In this document: positions 56,407-64,000 of the stretch, one piece after another
Numbering within the stretch: the first letter of the stretch is position 1
How the letters are laid out: each line of letters begins with the position of its first letter
Assembly: GCA_963932145.1 (NCBI GenBank)
Contig: OZ010595.1
Span: 95,605,328 to 95,669,327, forward strand
Direction of reading: 5' to 3'
DNA length: 64,000 nucleotides
Source: Acanthosepion lycidas
Taxonomy: Eukaryota > Mollusca > Cephalopoda > Sepiida > Sepiidae
Notes under the pieces: model-generated
What the model saw: the letters and a program-made list of their open reading frames with translations, nothing else
Databases searched by the model: none
What the model was told of the DNA's origin: nothing
Made by a program: the position numbers and the translations under genes

Positions 56407-56821
56407 ATCTCAGGCTGTTCATATCTATCTATCTATCTATCTATATCTCAGGCTGTTCATATCTATCAATCTATCTATCTATCTATCTATATCTCAGGCT
56501 GTTCATATCTATCTATCTATCTATCTATCTATATCTCAGGCTGTTCATATCTATCTATCTATCTATCTATATCTCAGGCTGTTCATATCTATCTATCTAT
56601 CTATCTATCTATATCTCAGGCTGTTCATATCTATCTATCTATCTATATCTCAGGCTGTTCATATCTATCTATCTATCTATCTATATCTCAAGCTGTTCAT
56701 ATCTATCTATCTATCTATCTATCTATATCTCAGGCTGTTCATATCTATCTATCTATCTATCTATCTATATCTCAGGCTGTTCATATCTATCTATCTATCT
56801 ATCTATATCTCAGGCTGTTCA

Positions 56822-56856
<35 letters not shown>

Positions 56857-57091
56857 ATCTCAGGCTGTTCATATCTATCTATCTATCTATCTATATCTCA
56901 GATAGATATGAACAGCCTGAGATATAGATAGATAGATAGATAGATATGAACAGCCTATCTATATCTCAGGCTGTTCATATCTATCTATCTATCTATATCT
57001 CAGGCTGTTCATATCTATCTATCTATCTATCTATCTATATCTCAGGCTGTTCATATCTATCTATCTATCTATCTATATCTCAGGCTGTTCA

Positions 57092-57122
<31 letters not shown>

Positions 57123-57289
57123 ATCTCAGGCTGTTCATATCTATCTATCTATCTATATCTCAGGCTGTTCATATCTATCTATCTATCTATCTATATCTCA
57201 GGCTGTTCATATCTATCTATCTATCTATCTATCTATATCTCAGGCTGTTCATATCTATCTATCTATCTATCTATATCTCAGGCTGTTCA

Positions 57290-57320
<31 letters not shown>

Positions 57321-57475
57321 ATCTCAGGCTGTTCATATCTATCTATCTATCTATCTATATCTCAGATAGATATGAACAGCCTGAGATATAGATAGATAGA
57401 TAGATAGATATGAACAGCCTATCTATATCTCAGGCTGTTCATATCTATCTATCTATCTATATCTCAGGCTGTTCA

Positions 57476-57514
<39 letters not shown>

Positions 57515-57567
57515 ATCTCAGGCTGTTCATATCTATCTATCTATCTATCTATATCTCAGGCTGTTCA

Positions 57568-57598
<31 letters not shown>

Positions 57599-57655
57599 AT
57601 CTCAGGCTGTTTATATCTATCTATCTATCTATCTCTCTATATCTCAGGCTGTTCA

Positions 57656-57694
<39 letters not shown>

Positions 57695-57960
57695 ATCTCA
57701 GGCTGTTCATATATATCTATCTATCTATCTATCTATATCTCAGGCTGTTCATATCTATCTATCTATCTATCTATCTATATCTCAGGCTGTTCATATCTAT
57801 CTATCTATCTATCTATCTATATCTCAGGCTGTTTTTATCTATCTATCTATCTATCTATCTATATCTCAGGCTGTTCTTATCTATCTATCTATCTATCTAT
57901 CTATATCTCAGGCTGTTCTTATCTATCTATCTATCTATCTATCTATATCTCAGGCTGTTC

Positions 57961-57996
<36 letters not shown>

Positions 57997-58094
57997 ATCT
58001 CAGGCTGTTCTTATCTATCTATCTATCTATCTATCTATATCTCAGGCTGTTCTTATCTATCTATCTATCTATCTATCTATATCTCAGGCTGTTC

Positions 58095-58130
<36 letters not shown>

Positions 58131-58270
58131 ATCTCAGGCTGTTCTTATCTATCTATCTATCTATCTATCTATATCTCAGGCTGTTCTTATCTATCTATCT
58201 ATCTATCTATCTATATCTCAGGCTGTTCTTATCTATCTATCTATCTATCTATCTATATCTCAGGCTGTTC

Positions 58271-58306
<36 letters not shown>

Positions 58307-58320
58307 ATCTCAGGCTGTTC

Positions 58321-58352
<32 letters not shown>

Positions 58353-58366
58353 ATCTCAGGCTGTTC

Positions 58367-58402
<36 letters not shown>

Positions 58403-58459
58403 ATCTCAGGCTGTTCATATCTATCTATCTATCTATCTATCTATATCTCAGGCTGTTCA

Positions 58460-58490
<31 letters not shown>

Positions 58491-58581
58491 ATCTCAGGCT
58501 GTTCATATCTATCTATCTATCTATCTATATCTCAGGCTGTTCATATCTATCTATCTATCTATCTATATCTCAGGCTGTTCA

Positions 58582-58612
<31 letters not shown>

Positions 58613-58627
58613 ATCTCAGGCTGTTCA

Positions 58628-58658
<31 letters not shown>

Positions 58659-58673
58659 ATCTCAGGCTGTTCA

Positions 58674-58704
<31 letters not shown>

Positions 58705-58761
58705 ATCTCAGGCTGTTCATATCTATCTATCTATCTATCTATCTATATCTCAGGCTGTTCA

Positions 58762-58792
<31 letters not shown>

Positions 58793-59799
58793 ATCTCAGG
58801 CTGTTCATATCTATCTATCTATCTATCTATCTATATCTCAGGCAGTTCATATCTATCTATCTATCTATCTATATCTCAGGCTGTTCATATCTATCTATCT
58901 ATCTATCTATATCTCAGGCTGTTCATATCTATCTATCTATCTATATCTCAGGCTGTTCATATCTATCTATCTATCTATCTATATCTCAGGCTGTTCATAT
59001 CTATCTATCTATCTATCTATATCTCAGGCTGTTCATATCTATCTATCTATCTATCTATCTATATCTCAGGCTGTTCATATCTATCTATCTATCTATATCT
59101 CAGGCTGTTCATATCTATCTATCTATCTATCTATATCTCAAGCTGTTCATATCTATCTATCTATCTATCTATATCTCAGGCTGTTCATATCTATCTATCT
59201 ATCTATATCTCAGGCTGTTCATATCTATCTATCTATCTATATCTCAGGCTGTTCATATCTATCTATCTATCTATCTATATATCTATCTCAGGCTGTTCAT
59301 ATCTATCTATCTCTATATCTATCTATCTATCTCAGGCTGTTCATATCTATCTATCTATCTCAGGCTCTTCATATCTATCTATCTATCTCAGGCTGTTCAT
59401 ATCTATCTATCTCAGACTGTTCATATCTATCTATCTATCTATCTATCGATCGATCTATCTCAGGCTGTTCATATCTATCTATCTCAGACTGTTCATATAT
59501 ATCTATCTATCTATCGATCGATCTATCTCAGGCTGTTCATATCTATCTATCTCAGACTGTTCATATCTATCTATCTATCTCTCTATCTATCTATCTATCT
59601 CAGACTGTTCATATCTATCTATCTCAGACTGTTCATATCTATCTATCTCAGACTGTTCATATCTATCTATCTATCTCTCTATCTATCTATCGATCTATCT
59701 CAGGCTGTTCATATCTATCTATCTCAGACTGTTCATATCTATCTATCTATCTATCTATCTATCTCGGTCTGTTCATATCTATCTATCGCAGGCTGTTCA

Positions 59800-59836
<37 letters not shown>

Positions 59837-59894
59837 CTCTATCTATCTCTCTATCTATCTCGGGCTGTTCATATCTATCTATCTCAGGCTGTTC

Positions 59895-59940
<46 letters not shown>

Positions 59941-59962
59941 CCGGGCTGTTGTCATTATCTAT
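55780..59962 (+). repeat. 4.2 kb CTAT satellite with ATCTCAGGCTGTTCAT spacer
   Basis: On the order of a hundred units, each (CTAT)n with n about 3-10, followed by a 14-18 base spacer ATCTCAGGCTGTTCATAT. Spacer variants are clustered: AAGGGTGTTCAT at about 56053-56120, GTTCTTAT at about 57870-58390, CAGACTGTTCAT at about 59410-59740. Two short inverted blocks (56901-56958 and 57365-57422) sit exactly 464 bases apart, with matching flanks, so a 464 bp segment is itself duplicated. (CTAT)n has no stop in any plus frame, which explains the 383-, 149- and 863-codon frames. Confidence 0.97.
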
Positions 59963-59999
59963 CGATCAGAGTGGGTTTTCCGAGCTGCCGTTCTCATAT

Positions 60000-60315
60000 A
60001 AAGAATGAATCCGTATTCGCCATTAAGCTAATCCAATTCTTTCCGAATGCTCTACACAAGTACACAGATTGACATCCAAGCACTCTAAAATGTTCATATT
60101 GGATCTTCCAAAGCGAATCCCAAGCAGTACAGCATTCCGTTTCCAAATTTCTAGCAGAGAAAATTGCCTCATGGTGGTATTTTATCTCATAGACGGTGCC
60201 CAATTGAACTTAGTATACTGTTCAGTCGACAAAATAAAAAAAAAACAAAAAAAAAAAAACGCGTATGCGTGAAATTAAAAATATAAAATAGCTTCAAGTT
60301 ACCCGTCGTATTCTG
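60000..60315 (-). mobile_element. Mariner-family element, left end and N-terminal fragment
   Basis: On the minus strand the end GACGGGTAACTTGAAGCTA (about 60310-60292), then TTTTAATTTCACGCATACGC, then the reading ARNLETECCTAWDSLWKIQ and [13 protein letters not shown]. It matches 29392-29680 in order and spacing, including the T-rich leader. The rest of the element is lost at the border with the CTAT satellite. Confidence 0.85.
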
Positions 60316-60754
60316 TATCTATCAGTCCGTCCGTGCCTATGTATGTATGGAAATGAAAGGTGTTATGGAAATATTATTTACTAAACTTAAATAAATTTTG
60401 GTACGAAGACAGATGTATGTGGCGCCTGGTAATCATCGAAATCACTATTCAGTGTTGGCCAAAATACGTGGCTATTGTCTCGCTAGAAATCATATCAACG
60501 ACACACACCTGCGAGATTGTAAGAACTGGAGAATAAAAACATTATTGAAACTTTCCCAATCCCAGCAATTTGATTTTAGATGAATTGCTGTCATTCAATC
60601 AGGAATGACGACTCACAGACTTTTTTTTGATACAGTAGAGGCATGAATAACTATAAGAATAGAAATCATGCAGAACAAATGAACGAAGAGTAAATAAACA
60701 ACATTAAATGTAAAAAGGGTTCTATGTCTGTCGTAACATGGGGGGAGGGAGGCG
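60316..60754. other. No recognised feature
   Basis: Unassigned spacer. Confidence 0.4.
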
Positions 60755-61384
60755 GACAGTTGCGTACCAGACAAAATTGTCCCTGGATATTTGAGTTCCT
60801 AGACAAATTCATCCCTGTATAATTGCGTACCTCTGATAATTGTTTTTAATAGTTGTTTAATATAGAAATTTGCACACCAATACCTTCAATTACTCTAAAC
60901 AAGCAGAAATTTAGTTATGAATTTTAAAAAAAGAGAAAAATTCGTTTTTAAAGCAAGATAAAATTAAGCTAGCAGTTTCAGTTCACTCAAGCAGTGCGTA
61001 CCATAAACATCGAATAGATTCTAGATTTTATAGGTTATATTTTTATTTGAAACCAATAGCTCGGTTCTGAAAATCACTGGTGGGAAAAATATTTGTGGGC
61101 GAGGAAAATTACAGTTACCATTATCATAACAAAAACGCCGATGAAACAAAAACATACTGGCGATGTGTACAGTGATCTTACATTATTCTTCTGGCATTGC
61201 ATTTTAAACAAAAATATACTTTTAATTTTATTTTAATTTTATTCCTTTTATTTCTTCTGTTTTTAAATTTATGATTTAAGATAATTACCTTTAAAAACTT
61301 CAAAAAATTATCAGAGGTACGCAGATATCGAAGGACGCATTTGTCAAAGGATGCACATGTCCAGGAACGCAACTGTCCCAGAAC
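60755..61384. mobile_element. Foldback-type DNA element with ~85 bp inverted ends
   Basis: The left end (GGACAGTTGCGTACCAGACA, through to ATTGCGTACCTCTGATAATT at 60841) is mirrored by the right end (61308-61384: ATCAGAGGTACGCAGATATC through to ACGCAACTGTCC). Inside each arm a ~20 base motif like TTGCGTxCCTxGACAA recurs three to four times, giving subterminal repeats. The 460 bp centre is AT-rich and non-coding. No target duplication was established. Confidence 0.8.
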
Positions 61385-61389
61385 CAACC

Positions 61390-61525
61390 GTAGCAGTAAC
61401 CGGTATAAAGAAATGCAATCAGCGGGCGGGGTTCAAACTGCGGCTGGTTTTACTGCATTTCGAACAAATTGCTTGGGAGAAGCATGGAACCATCTTTTTT
61501 CCCACTAATTTATGGGTTAAATAGT
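61390..61525 (+). mobile_element. SINE-1 copy
   Basis: GGGTTCAAACTGCGGCTGG is B-box-like. The body reads TTGCTTGGGAGAAGCATGGA, ACCATCTTTTTTCCC and TTTATGGGTTAAA, as in the other SINE-1 copies. Confidence 0.65.
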
Positions 61526-61718
61526 AGGGTACATTGCAGTGTGGAGTCGTGTGTGGTTGCGCATCTATGGGAAGGAGTAATCTGTGTTTAAAGGCGGGTA
61601 GGGGAAAGCCCCGGCAAACCGCAACACTAGCTTCCCTACGAAATGATAGCTATTCAAACAGCTATTCTGTGGAAGCATGATCGTGTACGCCCGGAGAAAA
61701 CATAGACAGTTTTTTTTT

Positions 61719-61719
<1 letters not shown>
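61526..61719. other. No recognised feature
   Basis: Short spacer with a GC-richer patch near 61590-61625. Confidence 0.4.
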
Positions 61720-61753
<34 letters not shown>

Positions 61754-61874
61754 CAACAATAATAATAACAACACCAATAATGATAATAACAAGAACAATA
61801 TTAACAATAATAACAACAATAATAATAACAATAATAATAACAACAATACTAACAACAACAACAATAATAATAAC

Positions 61875-61906
<32 letters not shown>

Positions 61907-61971
61907 TAATAATACTAACAACAGCAACAATACTTACAACAATAACAACAACATCAATAATAATGACAACG

Positions 61972-62016
<45 letters not shown>

Positions 62017-62275
62017 TTTTTTCTTTTATCAGTGGAAAGTGTAATTTATAAACTTAGGTCCCTGGGCGGGACCCGGAAAGAAATGTGTTAACACCAGAAA
62101 TCAAAGAAAATAAAAATGATAATAATAACAATAATAATAACAACAATAATACTAATAACAACAACAACAATAATAATAACGGCAATAATAATAATAATAA
62201 TATTAATAATAACAATAATAATAATAACAATTATAATAAAAATAATAACAATTATAATAATAATAATAAAGCGAA
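61720..62275 (+). repeat. AAT/AAC arrays around a LINE-2 3' end
   Basis: An interrupted (AAT)n/(AAC)n array of about 300 bases (61720-62014). Then a 3' untranslated piece of LINE-2 (CAGTGGAAAGTGTAATTTAT, CTTAGGTCCCTGGGCGGGAC, CCGGAAAGAAATG; compare the minus strand of 23040-23135), then a second array (62115-62271). The 124- and 66-codon asparagine-rich frames are repeat artefacts. Confidence 0.8.
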
Positions 62276-63492
62276 GAAGTCGTAAGTGAATTAAAAGACA
62301 TATAAATCATAAAGCTACCAGAAAATCTAAAAAAGCAAACAGATAACAATAAATAGAAATATATTGATACGGTGCCTTTTATTGGTAATCTCAAATTACT
62401 TTTACTAATGTCCTTTTATTACGCCGACTATTATTACACCCCACCCCTGTTGCTTTTACTAGAATCACTACTTTTTAAAGAAAATTATGCGGGCGTGTGT
62501 CTGTATAAATTATATACATATCAAAACTTGAGAGGTGATGTTTGGCACATACAGGCTTTTCAGATCACAGAATTAGAAGAGACAGATTTGAATCACACTA
62601 ACTATTTAGTGAAAAAGAAAATATGTTTTTAACGAATAAAAAATAGCATCACCAAAGCAACAATAGGTATATGTCTATGTTGTTTTTTTTTTTTATCAAT
62701 AAATATTTATTTTAATTTTTTTCGATAAAAGGTTTACAAGAAGTATGTCTGCTAAACGATATAATCTTTCTTTTTTATTTAAATACTTTCATTTTCCAAC
62801 TCAATATTTACCGTGGTGAGAATCACTTTATCTGTCTCGTCTGCTGATAATCGAATGTTATGAAAGTAAAAAATATTTTAAAAAAATGACTGAAGATAGT
62901 TGTTTGTTTTTTTTTATATAAATTCTCTTTAAATTTATATAATTTTCAAATGTTAAGATTTTCAAGTTAACAGGTAAACGCAAGTAAGGATTAAAATAAA
63001 GTTTTCACAAAAAAAAAAAAAATAATAGTTTAAAAACACGTTTCTGTAAAAAAACTAGATTTTAATTTAAAATTAAAGTTTTCAGCAAAAGAAGGAAAAC
63101 CATTTAAAACACTTAATAATTTGTCAAAAAATTAAATTTATTTTAATTTCTGTAAAGCAGCTCCAAATATTGATCAATTAAATGATTTAAAATTTGTATT
63201 TTTATTAAATCTGAATTTTATAGTCTTTCTCATATTTAGCTCATCATATTTTAACTGTCGTGTAAATTTTACAACATTTATGAAGCAGGGAATGTATGAG
63301 TCGCTAAATGTTCAGTTTATACTTGCCATTGGCAAAATTTAACCTTCGTGTCCCTAGCCCAAATGAACGTGTTTTAAACGGACGATTTTTCTTTTGAATG
63401 GGGTGTCATTCTATATTACCGAATCTCACTCAGAATTGTTTATTTACAAGAAGATAAAATAACCAAGTAGAATGCGATATTTCTTTCTTTCT
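62276..63492. other. No recognised feature
   Basis: Very AT-rich, with homopolymer runs. The 86-codon frame at 62372-62632 has no known motif. Confidence 0.45.
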
Positions 63493-64000
63493 GTATCTGT
63501 TTATATTTCTGAGATGAGGTATTATGTACACTATTTACATTATTCCGACTATTGTCCTCATCTTTGTCGCCATCCTTATCACAACGTTTCGGTCTTTCAG
63601 TATCTGTCTATATTTCTGAGATGAGGTATTATATACACTATTTAAATTTTTCGGACTATAGTCCTCAACTTTGTCTCCATATTTATCACAACGTTTCGGC
63701 CTTTCTGTATCTGTCTATATTTCTGCGATGAGGTATTATGTACACTATTTACATTATTCGGACTATTGTCCACATCTTTGTCGGCATATTTATCACAACG
63801 TTTCGGCTCTTCAGTATCTGTCTATATTTCTGCGATGAGTTATTATGTATACTTTTTACATTATTCAGACTATTGTCCTCATCTTTGTTGCTATATTTAT
63901 TACAACGTTTCGGCCTTTCAGTATCTTACTATATTTCTGAGATGAGGTATTATGTACACTATTTACATTATTCGGACTATTGTCCGCATCTTTGTCGTTA
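63493..64000 (+). repeat. 107 bp tandem repeat, runs off the window
   Basis: Units start (GTATCT) at 63493, 63600, 63707, 63814 and 63921, spacing exactly 107. Content: CTATATTTCTGAGATGAGGT, ATTATGTACACTATTTACAT, GGACTATTGTCCTCATCTTT and ACAACGTTTCGGCCTTTC. Units differ by scattered substitutions only, so copy number rather than length varies. No coding frame crosses unit boundaries. Confidence 0.97.

Noticed and set aside
55780..59962. CRISPR-like array (regular repeat plus spacer)
   Set aside because: The spacers between CTAT runs are the same sequence, not unique ones, and the organism is eukaryotic; it is a compound satellite.
55780..60001. Open frames of 383, 149 and 863 codons with a repeated [12 protein letters not shown] pattern
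   Set aside because: (CTAT)n has no stop codon in any plus-strand frame and the spacer also lacks one, so long frames are inevitable. Frames change between units and no start, splice or composition signal supports translation.
61677..62285. Poly-asparagine proteins (prion-like)
   Set aside because: They follow (AAT)n/(AAC)n arrays that are tails of a LINE; no conserved flanking domain.

Overview
The window looks like non-genic DNA from a cephalopod, most likely an octopus. The evidence is indirect: a tRNA-derived SINE (25021-25350) whose internal region resembles the conserved core I associate with cephalopod SINEs, very long (TA)n/(TG)n, (AAT)n and (GAAA)n microsatellites, and decayed LINE, Tc1/mariner and Penelope copies. 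No host protein-coding gene, rRNA or functional tRNA gene could be supported. Nearly all long open frames are stop-free readings of microsatellites (for example the 863-codon frame over a CTAT satellite) or pieces of transposable elements. The best non-repeat open frame is a 109-codon minus-strand stretch at 30496-30825, which stays unassigned.

Layout. 0-9 kb: an RTE-type LINE end, a 1.4 kb GAAA polypurine array with a ~65 bp higher-order period, a dispersed repeat (called R1 here), AT/GT and GAA tracts. 9-18 kb: a Tc1-type remnant, SINE-like DNA, a mariner fragment, a perfect 21 bp-stem hairpin, two copies of a ~250 bp repeat and a 1.2 kb Tc1 copy with terminal inverted repeats. 20-30 kb: LINE ends (two families), palindromic mariner MITEs, R1, a cephalopod-type SINE, and a mariner-family copy inserted in a LINE fragment. 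31-37 kb: two more R1 copies, a LINE reverse transcriptase palm fragment, and a Penelope-like GIY-YIG remnant between inverted repeats. 38-51 kb: a SINE dimer, a CR1/Jockey-type LINE end, a complete MITE, a Tc1 remnant, two copies of an internally deleted TIR element, and a 108 bp tandem repeat. 51-60 kb: TA arrays bordered by a repeat in both orientations, a foldback element, and a 4.2 kb CTAT-based satellite with inverted blocks and a 464 bp higher-order duplication. 60-64 kb: a mariner fragment, a foldback element with ~85 bp terminal inverted repeats, LINE tails with long AAT arrays, and a 107 bp tandem repeat that runs off the window.

I found no new multi-gene system. What is unusual is how transposons and satellites are connected. 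Microsatellites grow from retrotransposon tails (AAT) or from inside a LINE (pyrimidine array at 20.8 kb). Internally deleted transposons share their deletion structure and so probably moved as non-autonomous derivatives. One 107 bp tandem unit also occurs singly 54 kb away. Family labels such as R1 or SINE-1 are local names made here by comparing copies inside the window. All homology statements come from reading translations and motifs by eye, without database searches.
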